The notes: generated by a model from the sequence alone, not told the origin. A stretch of DNA of 64,000 nt from Saccharospirillum sp965652395 (GCA_965652395.1 CBFGUW010000021.1:1-64000); one strand, 5' to 3'. Shown: positions 43,202-52,740, counted from the first letter of the stretch. Made by a program: numbers and translations.

Positions 43202-43953
43202 GATTGGTCTCCTGAGGTGAAATAACGGCGAACCTCATCCAGATCGGCCTGAGTATCCACGCCGGCCGGAACACCCTGTTCCGCTTCGGCCGCGACGATC
43301 ACTTTGCCGTTGTCCATAAAACGCAACTGCTCCAGGCGTTCCAGACGCTCCAATTGGCTTTCGGGCCAAGCGACAAAGTCATCCAACGCACTTTTACGAT
43401 AGGCGTAGAGACCGATGTGGCGCTTCCAATAATGAAGGTGAGACTCCCCCACTCCATCCCTGTCATAGGGAACCGCCGCTCGACTGAAATACAGAACCTG
43501 GCCATCCAGCCGCTGAACCAGTTTGACAGCGTTGGGATTCAACCGCTGCTCGGCATTCTCGACCGGCTCATAAAGGGTGGCCACGGAAGCCTCGAGATGA
43601 TCCTCCAACAATGCCGCCACCTGTTTTAGATTGGCGACAGGCATTAGCGGTTCGTCCCCTTGAAGGTTGACGACTATATCCTGGGCTTCCAGGCGAAGCC
43701 GTTCCGCCGCTTCCTGCAAGCGATCCGTCCCGGAAGGGTGTTCAGCCCGGGTCATCACCACTTCATAGCCCGCCTGTTCGACAGCCTGGCGAATACGGTC
43801 GTCATCCGTCGCTATTACAGTGCGGTCAAAACCCGCTTGAACTGCCGCTTCGGCCACGCGCACCACCATGGGCTTACCGGCGATGTCCATCATGGGTTTC
43901 CCTGGCAGTCGGCTGGAGCCAAAACGGGCCGGTATCATAATTACTTTAGCCAC
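43198..43953 (-). CDS. kdsB: CMP-Kdo synthetase
   Basis: A 251-residue nucleotidyltransferase: IPARFGSSRLPGKPM at the N-terminus, VMTRAEHPSGTDRLQEAA, VNLQGDEPLMP and HIGLYAYRKSALDDFV are diagnostic. It activates Kdo as CMP-Kdo for lipopolysaccharide core. Its start overlaps the lpxK stop by 8 bases; the small Trm112-like gene (ycaR) usually found between them is missing. Confidence 0.96.
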   Translation of the reverse strand: MAKVIMIPARFGSSRLPGKPMMDIAGKPMVVRVAEAAVQAGFDRTVIATDDDRIRQAVEQAGYEVVMTRAEHPSGTDRLQEAAERLRLEAQDIVVNLQGDEPLMPVANLKQVAALLEDHLEASVATLYEPVENAEQRLNPNAVKLVQRLDGQVLYFSRAAVPYDRDGVGESHLHYWKRHIGLYAYRKSALDDFVAWPESQLERLERLEQLRFMDNGKVIVAAEAEQGVPAGVDTQADLDEVRRYFTSGDQS

Positions 43954-44899
43954 GAGACAGTCCCCTTATCGCTGATTCGATTGTATCAATGAGTGCTTGC
44001 GGAAGTTGCGGGTCCAACCGGGCCATATACACATGGTCCGGCCAGGGAAAGGGTAACTTCACTGCATCTTTTTCGGTAATCACCAAAGGCCGTTCCGCTT
44101 TAGAGACAAGGTTCGCGGGAACCGCCTGATGATCGCCTGGTGCTACAAAGGTTTTCACCCTAAACCCCTGATCACGGATTTGTGCGAGGAAAGCCGAGGG
44201 ATGACCAATGCCCGCACAGACATCCACTTCAGTACCCAGAGACAGCACCTGGTCTTGGCTGTTAACAGGGAGTGTCGGGTTCAGCGTCAACACCCCATCC
44301 GCCACTATCCCGTCGGGAGTCTGGCCCTTGGCCACGAGCCAATCGACGGTATTCAACCGCTCCGGTGCTTCCCGTAAAGGCCCGGCCGGGAGTAAACAAC
44401 GATTCCCCAGCCCGCGCTGCCCGTCGACCATGACCAGTTCAAAATCCCGGCCCATGGTGTAATGTTGCAAACCATCGTCGCTGACGACCAAATCCACCGG
44501 GTGGGAGGCCAAGAGGTGTCGAACGGCCTGATCCCGGTCCGGGTCCACCACCACAGGGCAACCGAGAGACCTGGCCAGCATCAATGGCTCATCCCCGGAT
44601 TCCGCTGCTGAAGTATCCGCAGTTACCAGCAAAGGATAGTGGCGGGCACGCCCGCCGTAACCTCGGGAGACGATACCACAGGATAGTCCTTTCTCGCCGA
44701 GAGCCCGAACCAAAGCCTGAATAGCCGGGGATTTTCCAGTACCGCCGACCGTTATATTGCCAACCACCAATACCGGGGCGCTGTAGTCCCCCGCGTGACG
44801 TTTGAGAAAACGACGCCGGACAACAGCGGCGGTCAGCAGGCTCAGAGGCCACAGCAGCCTGGCTTGCCAGCGGAGAGAGGTGTCGTACCAGAAACGCAC
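43946..44899 (-). CDS. lpxK: tetraacyldisaccharide 4'-kinase
   Basis: A 317-residue membrane-bound kinase for lipid A 4'-phosphorylation. A short N-terminal hydrophobic helix precedes the P-loop VGNITVGGTGKSPAIQALV; other signature stretches are VSRGYGGRARHYPLLV, VVSDDGLQHYTMGRDFELVMVD-type residues around SDDGLQHY, and GIGHPSAF. It is the upstream partner of kdsB and follows exbBD in the same orientation, as in Pseudomonas. Confidence 0.94.
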   Translation of the reverse strand: MRFWYDTSLRWQARLLWPLSLLTAAVVRRRFLKRHAGDYSAPVLVVGNITVGGTGKSPAIQALVRALGEKGLSCGIVSRGYGGRARHYPLLVTADTSAAESGDEPLMLARSLGCPVVVDPDRDQAVRHLLASHPVDLVVSDDGLQHYTMGRDFELVMVDGQRGLGNRCLLPAGPLREAPERLNTVDWLVAKGQTPDGIVADGVLTLNPTLPVNSQDQVLSLGTEVDVCAGIGHPSAFLAQIRDQGFRVKTFVAPGDHQAVPANLVSKAERPLVITEKDAVKLPFPWPDHVYMARLDPQLPQALIDTIESAIRGLSRG

Positions 44900-44983
44900 A
44901 AGAAAGCCGTCAGCGTTGAAGATAAGACGAGATTGGGTAACCCGGAACAGGAGCGGTGTCCCGAGCTGTTCCTCGGGGATGCC

Positions 44984-45400
44984 TCATTCTTCCGGCATCC
45001 GAGTGGCGTAGCTGATTTTGGTGAAACCCAACTGCCCCACGGCGTCCAAAGCAAACACCATCGCCTGGTGAGGTGCCTGGGCATCGCCGGTGATCACCAC
45101 GGTCATGTCGCGGTTATTTCCAGCGACATCGAGCAACGCCTGCTTCAGGGTGTCAGTGTCGTTACGCAGCAAAGGCGTGTTGTTCACCGCGTAATTTCCC
45201 GAGGAGTCGACCAGAATTTCCAATGGTCGCTCATCCGCCAGAACCGCTTCACTGGAGCTTTCAGGAAGGTCGATTTCAAGCTTGGTTTCCCGGGTGAAAG
45301 TGGTCGATACCATGAAGAAGATCAATAGCAGGAAGACCACGTCGATCAGCGGCGTGAGATTCACCTGCACCTCTTCCTGTCGACTGCGTCTGAATCGCAT
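44984..45400 (-). CDS. exbD: ExbD/TolR-family proton-channel protein
   Basis: A 138-residue bitopic protein with one transmembrane helix holding the key Asp (PLIDVVFLLLIFFMVSTTF) and a periplasmic domain with the usual LDIDLPESSS-type strand (KLEIDLPESSSE). It pairs with the ExbB-like protein encoded just upstream to form a proton-driven motor. No tonB or tolA gene is nearby, so the partner is not fixed. Confidence 0.9.
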   Translation of the reverse strand: MRFRRSRQEEVQVNLTPLIDVVFLLLIFFMVSTTFTRETKLEIDLPESSSEAVLADERPLEILVDSSGNYAVNNTPLLRNDTDTLKQALLDVAGNNRDMTVVITGDAQAPHQAMVFALDAVGQLGFTKISYATRMPEE

Positions 45401-45412
45401 ACGGTGCTCCCG

Positions 45413-46027
45413 TTAACTGTTTGCCGCGTCGGAATGGATGGCGTCAACCAGTTTAGCGCTGTCCTGCTCCATTGATATCAGCAGTTCATCGACACGGCGG
45501 GTCAGGGCACGGTGGAAAATCAAAGCGGGAATGGCCACGCTCAGACCGGCAGCTGTGGTGATCAACGCCTGGGAAATGCCGCCAGCCAGCACGCCGGTGT
45601 TGCCGGTGCCCTGAATCATAATGGCGGTAAAGACTTCGATCATACCCAATACCGTACCCAGCAAACCCAGCAATGGTGCGACTGCGGCAATGGTGCCCAA
45701 AGTGCTGAGAAACTTTTCCATTTCATGAGCGACATGATTGCCAGCTTCCTGAATAGCATCCTTCATTGCTTCACGGCCGTGTTTTGACGCCGTAAGCCCC
45801 GAAGACAGGATGTAGCCGAATTGACTGCTGGTTTTCAGCTCTTTCAGCTTGGCTGAATCGAGCTCCTGGTTTTTGATCCACATCCATACCTTCGGTAACT
45901 GGTCTTTCGGCATTACCTTGGGCAGGCGCAACGCCCAGTAGCGTTCAACGACAATGGCGATGGCAAGTACGGAACACAGTACAATTGGCACCATCAACCA
46001 ACCGCCCGCTTTGATGATTTCAAACAC
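45413..46027 (-). CDS. exbB: ExbB/TolQ-family proton-channel protein
   Basis: A 204-residue protein. GTG at 46027 is taken as start because GGAGG lies eight bases upstream; a TTG 15 bases earlier overlaps that ribosome site. Three transmembrane helices lie near residues 10-32, 110-135 and 150-175, with the motif VAPLLGLLGTVLGMIEVF and GGISQALITTAAGLSVAIPA typical of MotA/TolQ/ExbB. It forms the pentameric channel with ExbD. In pseudomonads this pair precedes lpxK and follows comEC, as here. Confidence 0.9.
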   Translation of the reverse strand: MFEIIKAGGWLMVPIVLCSVLAIAIVVERYWALRLPKVMPKDQLPKVWMWIKNQELDSAKLKELKTSSQFGYILSSGLTASKHGREAMKDAIQEAGNHVAHEMEKFLSTLGTIAAVAPLLGLLGTVLGMIEVFTAIMIQGTGNTGVLAGGISQALITTAAGLSVAIPALIFHRALTRRVDELLISMEQDSAKLVDAIHSDAANS

Positions 46028-46126
46028 GAATGTCACCTCCAATCAGACCGGCGTAATTTAACACAGTCACAACTAAACTTAACTCGTTGAATTCATACAG
46101 ATTCTGACCCGTGTCTCGATTTTCAT

Positions 46127-48349
46127 TTATTCTCCGACCAGTCGCTCCCGGTAGGCAGACGTCCAATCCCGTACCCGCCATCCATCGGCCTCGGCCGTCA
46201 CCTCAAGGGTGCCGCGCTCCGCTGTGTTCAACAGCGAGCGATCAGAAGTCTGTAAGTAGCTCAATAATGGCGCCGAGGGCCACCGGGGCGCGGCTCGGTC
46301 CCCGGAACTGACCATCATCAGGGCTTCGGGGCTGGCATCCAGAAAATCCCGGGCACTGCTGGTATGGCTGCCATGATGGCCGATAACCTGAATACCGACC
46401 GGAAAGACCTGGGGGTAGCGTTGCAGTAGCCAATACTCGATCAACCGGCCAGCATCACCGGTGATCAGCACTCGTCCCGGTCGCGTTTCGATCACAATGA
46501 CACAGGAGTGTTCGTTGGCTGACGAGCGGAATACCTCCGGCACAGGGAGAACACGAAAAGGTAAATCGGACCGGTTCGTCATCCGATGGCAGTTTACCCA
46601 ACCATTGCTGGCGCTCAACCGAGCCACGGCCTCCGGTTGCCCGGCCAAGCGGTCAGCATCTGGCCATTGTCGCACCGCCCAACCTACACCTCCGGCATGG
46701 TCCAGGTCGGCATGGCTGACGATGATGCCATCCAATTCAACGCCCCGACGCTTAAACCATGCCGCGAGTCGTTCCTCGGCGATGGAACGGCCATCGCTCC
46801 ACTGACCGGCGGTATCGTAGAGCCAGGTACTCTCCGGCCATTCCAGCAGGATGGCTTCGCCGTGCCCTACGTCAAGCATTGTCATTCGGAAGATCTCAGG
46901 GGCTGGCGGGTGCTTCGGTACAAACCACAGAATCGCGGCCAGGGGGATGACCAGCCAACGATACCTCATAGCAATAAACTGACTGCTCACCCAACCAAGG
47001 CCGACCGCCAACACGCCGAGCTCCGCCCAGTTCCAGATCAGGGCGTCGCCATGCCAGGCGGCGAGAATCTCCAACACGGAAATACCCTTCCGTACCAGCC
47101 ATTCATAACCAGACACCCAGGCCAGGGAAGGCAAGGCCAATATGAGCAGGCTCCAGGGCAACACAATGGCCGTAACGAGGGGAATCATCACCAGGTTGAT
47201 GGGTACCGAGAGCGGGTGCCAGTCAAATCCCATTAAGGCCCCAACCGGAATCATGAAAACCGCCAAGGCCAGTTGTAGCCTGAGTATCAGTTGCCAAACA
47301 GGCAGATCAGAACTCTGCCACCGCTCTGACAGGCGAACCAGCACCGCGACCAGCCCAAAACTCAACCAGGCACCACTGTCCAGCCAGGCCTGAGGTTGCC
47401 AAAGGGTAATCGCCACTGCGGCAATGGCCAAAACCTGAGCAAAAGCGAGCCGATACCCCAATGCTAGCAGGCTGAGCGGTACCACCAACATCACCCAGGC
47501 GCGAATGGCGGGAAAACCGAACCCTGTCAGAGCGACAAATGCACCACTGCTCAGTGCGACGGTAGCCCATCGAACCACTTCTGGCTTTATCTGTCGCAAG
47601 CCGGGCAAACGAGCCAACCATCCGGCAATGAACAATCCCCAGGCGCCAACCATGCCGACATGCATACCACTGACCACCATCAAATGCTTGATTTGGTTTT
47701 GCTCGAACAACTCGGCCAAGGGTTCATCCAAGGCTTTCGACCATCCCAATGCGAGAGCCGCCCATATTCCCAGTGATTCGTGGCTTTGGAACAGGCTTTC
47801 AGTGCGCTGATACAAACGGGTCGCGAAAGTGGGGTTTGGGTAGGAGCGATGGACTTCAACCAGCGTGGCAAGCGCATCCAGGCGTTGAGTGAAGTAATAA
47901 CGGCTGACATTGAAGCCGCCGGGAATCAACCGCCCCAAGGGTTGGCGCAATCGGAAATCAGCCTCGATACAGTGACCGGCCGTTAACATTAGTTCCGGTT
48001 GAGCGGTTATTCGGACGTTACGAAGCCTGAGTATCGGGGGCTGTGTCACTACCCTTGCCGTGCCAGCCTGATAATCGCCATATTTCTGGGTGGGTTGATC
48101 CAGGCAAACCGTCAAGGGGTAAATACGGTGTTGTCCGGTACGGGTCAGTGGATGCAGGGTCTCCCATTCCAACCGCAGCATCAATGAAGCCAACAATAGT
48201 AGGATGAACGGCAACACTCTCCAGCGGCGCCATGCCATAACCCCCAGAAGTGGTCCAGCCCAAAAGAGAGCCCAACCCGGGCCCCAGTAAAACCACACCA
48301 TAGGAAGGGTGATGCACAGCCAGGCTGACCCGGTCATTCCATTGACCAC
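46127..48349 (-). CDS. comEC: DNA uptake channel ComEC/Rec2
   Basis: A 740-residue polytopic protein. An N-terminal DUF4131 region is followed by the Competence domain with multiple helices (LMVVSGMHVGMVGAWGLFIA is its signature) and a C-terminal metallo-beta-lactamase-like domain with MLDVGHGEAILLE, SHADLDHAGG, LITGDAG and IGHHGSHTSS. Metal ligands are intact. ComEC carries single-stranded DNA across the inner membrane in natural transformation. Type IV pilus genes other than pilZ are not in the window. Confidence 0.94.
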   Translation of the reverse strand: MVNGMTGSAWLCITLPMVWFYWGPGWALFWAGPLLGVMAWRRWRVLPFILLLLASLMLRLEWETLHPLTRTGQHRIYPLTVCLDQPTQKYGDYQAGTARVVTQPPILRLRNVRITAQPELMLTAGHCIEADFRLRQPLGRLIPGGFNVSRYYFTQRLDALATLVEVHRSYPNPTFATRLYQRTESLFQSHESLGIWAALALGWSKALDEPLAELFEQNQIKHLMVVSGMHVGMVGAWGLFIAGWLARLPGLRQIKPEVVRWATVALSSGAFVALTGFGFPAIRAWVMLVVPLSLLALGYRLAFAQVLAIAAVAITLWQPQAWLDSGAWLSFGLVAVLVRLSERWQSSDLPVWQLILRLQLALAVFMIPVGALMGFDWHPLSVPINLVMIPLVTAIVLPWSLLILALPSLAWVSGYEWLVRKGISVLEILAAWHGDALIWNWAELGVLAVGLGWVSSQFIAMRYRWLVIPLAAILWFVPKHPPAPEIFRMTMLDVGHGEAILLEWPESTWLYDTAGQWSDGRSIAEERLAAWFKRRGVELDGIIVSHADLDHAGGVGWAVRQWPDADRLAGQPEAVARLSASNGWVNCHRMTNRSDLPFRVLPVPEVFRSSANEHSCVIVIETRPGRVLITGDAGRLIEYWLLQRYPQVFPVGIQVIGHHGSHTSSARDFLDASPEALMMVSSGDRAAPRWPSAPLLSYLQTSDRSLLNTAERGTLEVTAEADGWRVRDWTSAYRERLVGE

Positions 48350-48485
48350 TGTTTAACTCCTCATGACGCAGGCGCTTCCAACCGGAAGAACGGTCGCGGA
48401 CCGTTACAAAAACACCTCGAAGGTCGACTTTATTCGGTCATCCAGAGTCGGCATAATGCGCACCCTTTCAACCGACCAGTGTGTT

Positions 48486-49040
48486 ATGCCACGTAAAACC
48501 CTGCAAAAATGGATGCCCGATCCTGAACGCGTACGCCGTATTCCCAGCTTGCGACGCTTCGGTCATTGGTTGCATGAACCGGGGATCTGGCATCTTAACC
48601 GCCGTAGTGTGGCAAGGGCGTTCGCCATCGGTCTGTTTGTGTCGATGCTGCCTATCCCTGGGCAAATGGTCGTGGCCGGGCTTCTGGCTATTCGTTTAAC
48701 GGCCAACCTGCCCTTCTCGATTGCTCTGGTCTGGCTGACCAACCCTTTTACCATGCCCTTCGTATTTTACGGCACCTACTGGCTCGGGTCTCAGTTCACG
48801 GGCGATTCTGTGATCGCTTTCGAAACTTTGCAGCAGAAAGGTATCATTACCGGCCTGATGACCGACCTCTATTGGCCGATGATGCTGGGTGGAGTGTTGC
48901 TGGGAGGCGTATTGTCCCCATTGGGATACGGGGTGATGAGCGGGCTCTATCATCTGAAAACCCGTTTGAACCGGCGGCGGCGCGATCAACGTCGCCACCA
49001 ACGCCGCCGGGCGGCGGCGCAAAGCGTCAAACCTCGGTAA
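48486..49040 (+). CDS. DUF2062 membrane protein
   Basis: A 184-residue protein from ATG 48486, chosen because the family begins MPRK; the open frame extends 41 codons upstream but this part is not conserved-looking. The pattern HEPGIWHLNRRSVARAFAIG, LPIPGQMVVAGLLAI and LVWLTNPFTMPFVFYGTYWLG is the DUF2062 signature, with three hydrophobic segments and a strongly basic tail. Function is unknown. It lies between comEC and lolD, as in Pseudomonas, and its end overlaps the lolD end by 14 bases. Confidence 0.85.
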   Translation: MPRKTLQKWMPDPERVRRIPSLRRFGHWLHEPGIWHLNRRSVARAFAIGLFVSMLPIPGQMVVAGLLAIRLTANLPFSIALVWLTNPFTMPFVFYGTYWLGSQFTGDSVIAFETLQQKGIITGLMTDLYWPMMLGGVLLGGVLSPLGYGVMSGLYHLKTRLNRRRRDQRRHQRRRAAAQSVKPR

Positions 49041-49707
49041 TGTGCCCTTTCTTAAGACGCAGCTGACGGGGCATTTGCTGCGCCCATTCCTGATTATGAG
49101 TCACCACCAGGAAGCTTGCATTGAAGGTGCTGTTCAATTCCATGATCAACTCGTGGACCTGCTCTGAAGTACTGTCGTCCAGGTTTCCCGTCGGCTCATC
49201 CATCAGAACGACCTGGGGTTCATTGATCAGGGCACGAGCGATGGCCACCCGTTGACGCTCCCCGCCGGAAAGCTCGGCCGGTCGGTGGTCGGCCCTGTCC
49301 TTGAGCCCTACCCGATCGAGCAACGCTTCCGCCTTGCGATGGACATCGGCTTGGTAGTGCCCGCCAATCAGCGTTGGCATCAATACATTTTCCAGAGCAC
49401 TAAATTCCGGCAACAAATGATGAAACTGGAATACGAACCCCATGTACTGGTTTCTCAGCTTGGCGCGCTCTTTATCATTCAAACGGGACAACGCCTGCCC
49501 CGCCATATGAACCTCACCTTCCGAAGGCGTGTCGAGCCCTGCCAACAAATTCAGTAAGGTCGTCTTACCCGAGCCGCTGCTGCCTACAATGCTGACCAGC
49601 TCTCCCGGCGCGATGCTGAATTCCAAATGATTCAACACCTCGACCGTCTGAGGCCCCAATTTGAACCGGCGGCTGACCGCCTGACAACTCAATACATCAT
49701 GATTCAT
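49027..49707 (-). CDS. lolD: lipoprotein-releasing ABC transporter ATPase LolD
   Basis: A 226-residue ABC ATPase: Walker A GSSGSGKTTLLNLLAG, signature ELSGGERQRVAIARAL, Walker B VVLMDEPTGNLD and a Lol-family GFVFQFHHLLPEFSALENV. It powers extraction of outer-membrane lipoproteins from the inner membrane to LolA. It overlaps the end of the upstream permease gene by 11 bases. Confidence 0.95.
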   Translation of the reverse strand: MNHDVLSCQAVSRRFKLGPQTVEVLNHLEFSIAPGELVSIVGSSGSGKTTLLNLLAGLDTPSEGEVHMAGQALSRLNDKERAKLRNQYMGFVFQFHHLLPEFSALENVLMPTLIGGHYQADVHRKAEALLDRVGLKDRADHRPAELSGGERQRVAIARALINEPQVVLMDEPTGNLDDSTSEQVHELIMELNSTFNASFLVVTHNQEWAQQMPRQLRLKKGHITEV

Positions 49708-50950
49708 AACGCAACGCCTCCGCGGGAGAAATGCGCGAAGCGCGCCAGGCCGGATACAGCGTTGCCAAAATACTGATCACGAATGAACTGACGGCAATCA
49801 ACCGGACGTCGGACCAGTCAAGCCGGGATGGGATATAACTGATGAAATACACTTCGGCGCTTAAAAACTGAATATTAAAGGTTCGTTCGATCCACTCGAT
49901 GATATCAGCGACCGACAAGGCGCCAAGCACTCCCAGTGTCACCCCTAAAATAATGCCGATCAAACCGATAGCGGTACCCTGGACGATAAAAATACCCATG
50001 ATTTGAGAGGTACGTGCGCCCAGGGTTCTCAAAATGGCAATTTCACCCTGTTTGTCAGTAACCAGCATGACCAGACTCGACACAATGTTGAAGACGGCGA
50101 CAGCGACGATCATAAACAGCAGCAGGCCCACCAACCTTTTTTCCATCTGAATGGCCTGGAAAAGATTGCCCTGGGTACGCGTCCAGTCGGATACCTGGTA
50201 ACGTCCCACCAGTTCTTGCCCGGCTTCGACACCGATGCGCCGGGCCGCGAATATGTCGTCCACCTTCAAGTGGACGCCATCGACCGCGTTGCCATAACGC
50301 AATAGCCGACCCAGATCTTCCATGTGAGTCACCGCCACATTGGCATCCAATTCCGCGCCCACCGCGAACGTTCCAACAACCGTAAACCGCTTCAGTCTGG
50401 GTGTTACACCGGCCAGACTGACCGTCACCTCGGGCACCATCAGTGTAATTCGGTCCCCTATTCCCACGCCCAATTGTCGCGCCAGGATATCGCCCAAAAC
50501 GATGCCGAAATCACCGGGTTGGAGTGCTTCCAGCGAACCGCTCTCAATATGATTGGGGAGGATCGAGACTTCTGCCAGGGTTTGAGGGTCTATCCCCTGA
50601 ATCAGCGCGCCGCGTGTATCCCGAGGGCCAGCCAGCATGCCTTGGGTTTCGGTATAAGGGCTCGCGCCAATCACCTGGGGGTGCTGCAGGGCGATGTCGG
50701 CGACCGAACGCCAATCGGTCATCTCGCCGGGCTGTGCCAGGGTGACATGCGGGACCATGCCCAATATGCGGTCGCGCAGTTCCTGAGCAAAGCCGTTCAT
50801 GACCGACAGCACAATAATCAATACCGTCACGCCCAGCGTCAGCCCCACCATGGAGACACCGGATATGAAGGAGATAAAGTGGTTACGGCGGCGGGCTCGG
50901 AGGTAACGCAGGCCGATTAACAACGGAATATTTTTCAGCATGGCGCGCAT
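49697..50950 (-). CDS. lolC: lipoprotein-releasing ABC transporter permease LolC/LolE
   Basis: A 417-residue permease from ATG 50950; the frame is open 53 codons further upstream, but that part overlaps the PilZ gene promoter and is not membrane-like. Four transmembrane helices (near residues 25-50, 270-295, 315-345 and 380-400) flank a large periplasmic domain. IGLRYLRARRRNHFISFIS and LSVMNGFAQELRDRILGMVPH are LolC/E signatures. Only one permease is encoded next to lolD, so it may form a homodimer (LolF type) or use a second permease elsewhere. Confidence 0.92.
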   Translation of the reverse strand: MRAMLKNIPLLIGLRYLRARRRNHFISFISGVSMVGLTLGVTVLIIVLSVMNGFAQELRDRILGMVPHVTLAQPGEMTDWRSVADIALQHPQVIGASPYTETQGMLAGPRDTRGALIQGIDPQTLAEVSILPNHIESGSLEALQPGDFGIVLGDILARQLGVGIGDRITLMVPEVTVSLAGVTPRLKRFTVVGTFAVGAELDANVAVTHMEDLGRLLRYGNAVDGVHLKVDDIFAARRIGVEAGQELVGRYQVSDWTRTQGNLFQAIQMEKRLVGLLLFMIVAVAVFNIVSSLVMLVTDKQGEIAILRTLGARTSQIMGIFIVQGTAIGLIGIILGVTLGVLGALSVADIIEWIERTFNIQFLSAEVYFISYIPSRLDWSDVRLIAVSSFVISILATLYPAWRASRISPAEALRYES

Positions 50951-51048
50951 TAAACCATCCGCCCCAGAGCGTGCCAAGCCGAAATTGACTACACTTTCAT
51001 GATCGTTACAAAGCATAAACGGCCGCTGTGTGGCCAAAGAGGAGTGAC

Positions 51049-51585
51049 ATGGACAACGACCGTCGGGAATACTTTCGCGTGACCGATACCGCCTATCTCT
51101 GCGCGGCACTCTACGATCCGCATAAGCCTTCGATACCGGATTATTTTCCCGAACTGCACCAGATCGCCGTTATCAAGGAATTCGAACAGGTGGACACCCA
51201 TTTTCTGGAGTTTCTCGACCGGGTGAAGGACGCTTCAGTCCGCAAGCTGCTGAAGCTTTTTAACGAAAAACTCGACCTGATGTCGCGTTACCTGCACATC
51301 CGGGATGTTCAGGCTCAGCAGTTGGATGCCCAAAGCATCGATATCAGTGAAGGGGGCTGCTCCTGCCAACTACCCGGAGAGTACCAAGCCGGGCAGGTTC
51401 TGGCACTGGCAATCATCTTCACACCCAGCTATCTCTCTCTGTTTTGCCAGGCACGGGTGGCGGAAACACCGGCTCAATCCGCCGATCAGCGTCTTCACTT
51501 GGAATTCGCCCATTTGACGGAAACGCAACGTCAGGCCCTGACCCGACACATGTTTAAAGTACAGGCACAAAGTCGGGAGAAATAG
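51049..51585 (+). CDS. PilZ-domain cyclic-di-GMP-binding protein
   Basis: A 178-residue protein starting at ATG 51049 behind GAGGAG. The N-terminal DNDRREYFRV supplies the RxxxR motif and DISEGGCSCQLP the D-x-S-x-x-G motif of ligand-binding PilZ domains; a helical segment (about 55-95) separates the two, which is unusual, since they are normally closer. Unlike the pilZ product at 26485 this protein should bind cyclic-di-GMP. No output domain is present. It is divergent from lolC. Confidence 0.8.
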   Translation: MDNDRREYFRVTDTAYLCAALYDPHKPSIPDYFPELHQIAVIKEFEQVDTHFLEFLDRVKDASVRKLLKLFNEKLDLMSRYLHIRDVQAQQLDAQSIDISEGGCSCQLPGEYQAGQVLALAIIFTPSYLSLFCQARVAETPAQSADQRLHLEFAHLTETQRQALTRHMFKVQAQSREK

Positions 51586-51649
51586 CGCGAGGGAGAATCC
51601 CTCATGTACAATACGCGCCCTTTTTTCTTTCTGTTCCATAGGAGACCGT

Positions 51650-52726
51650 ATGCCTGGACGTCAACTGCCTGCCGAGTGGCATAAACAAGACGCCATCCTG
51701 CTGACCTGGCCGCATGCGGAGTCGGACTGGGCGGCCCGGCTGGAGGACGCCGAAGCCGTATATCTCGATATCGTGGGCATCCTCAGCCACACCCAGGACA
51801 TTGTGATTCAGCTTCACGACAGCGTGGACCTTGAAAAACTGACCATACAGTTCGAGCGGGAAAGCATAAACCAGGCACGCTGCCACTTCGTCAGCGTCAA
51901 CAGTGACGACACCTGGGCCCGGGACCATGGCCCCATCACCGTTCTTGAGCAGGAACAGGAAGAGGACGACTGGGAGCCGTTACTGCTGGATTTCACCTTC
52001 AACGGCTGGGGCGGAAAATTCGACGCTCAAAAAGACGACGCCCTTAACCGCGCCATGGCTGAAAAAGGCGTGTTCCGGGCCTCAATGGAAAGCATTGATT
52101 GGGTGCTGGAGGGCGGCAGTCTGGAATCCGATGGAGCCGGTACCTTACTGACAACCACTCAATGTCTGCTGAATCCCAACCGCAACGGAGTCCAAAGCCG
52201 TGAAACCATGGAATCTCACCTAAAAGGATGGTTTGGCGTGCGCCAGGTGTTGTGGCTGGAGCACGGCGCCCTGACGGGTGACGACACCGATGCTCATATC
52301 GATACCCTCGCCCGTTTCGCACCGAACAACACCCTGGTATACCAAGGCTGCGACAACGCCGAAGACGAGCACTACCAGCCCCTACAGCAGATGGCGGAAG
52401 AGTTGGCAGGCTTTCACAATGCCGATGGCGAGCCCTATCGCCTGATCGACCTGCCCTGGCCGGAAGCGCAGTACAGTGCGGATGGACAGCGACTGCCGGC
52501 GACCTATGCGAACTTCCTCGTGGCCAACCAATTGGTACTGATGCCGACCTATGGAGCACCCCAGGATGGGCCGGCGGCGGAACGACTGGCGGAAGCATTT
52601 CCCGACCACCGCGTAGTCGCCATCGACTGCCGAGCACTGATTGAGCAGTTTGGCAGTCTGCATTGCATTACCATGCAGTTACCAGAAGGTGTACTGAGCG
52701 GTAAGGTTCTCGATCTTGAGGGCTGA
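51650..52726 (+). CDS. agmatine deiminase family protein (peptidylarginine-deiminase fold)
   Basis: A 358-residue enzyme with PPAD/agmatine deiminase motifs: LPAEWHKQDAILLTWPH, DDTWARDHGPI (Asp and Glu/Asp substrate contacts), WGGKFDA, a catalytic-type His in DDTDAHIDTLARF and the nucleophile Cys in GSLHCITMQLPEG. Agmatine deiminase yields N-carbamoylputrescine; a carbamoylputrescine amidase gene (aguB) is not adjacent, so the substrate is uncertain. A short hairpin overlaps its stop codon. Confidence 0.88.
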   Translation: MPGRQLPAEWHKQDAILLTWPHAESDWAARLEDAEAVYLDIVGILSHTQDIVIQLHDSVDLEKLTIQFERESINQARCHFVSVNSDDTWARDHGPITVLEQEQEEDDWEPLLLDFTFNGWGGKFDAQKDDALNRAMAEKGVFRASMESIDWVLEGGSLESDGAGTLLTTTQCLLNPNRNGVQSRETMESHLKGWFGVRQVLWLEHGALTGDDTDAHIDTLARFAPNNTLVYQGCDNAEDEHYQPLQQMAEELAGFHNADGEPYRLIDLPWPEAQYSADGQRLPATYANFLVANQLVLMPTYGAPQDGPAAERLAEAFPDHRVVAIDCRALIEQFGSLHCITMQLPEGVLSGKVLDLEG

Positions 52727-52740
52727 TCGCCCTCATTTTC
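52718..52740 (+). terminator. hairpin at the end of the agmatine deiminase gene
   Basis: Stem GAGGGC (52718-52723) / GCCCTC (52729-52734), loop TGATC which contains the stop codon, followed by ATTTTC. A short, moderate intrinsic terminator ahead of the convergent dinG gene. Confidence 0.5.
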
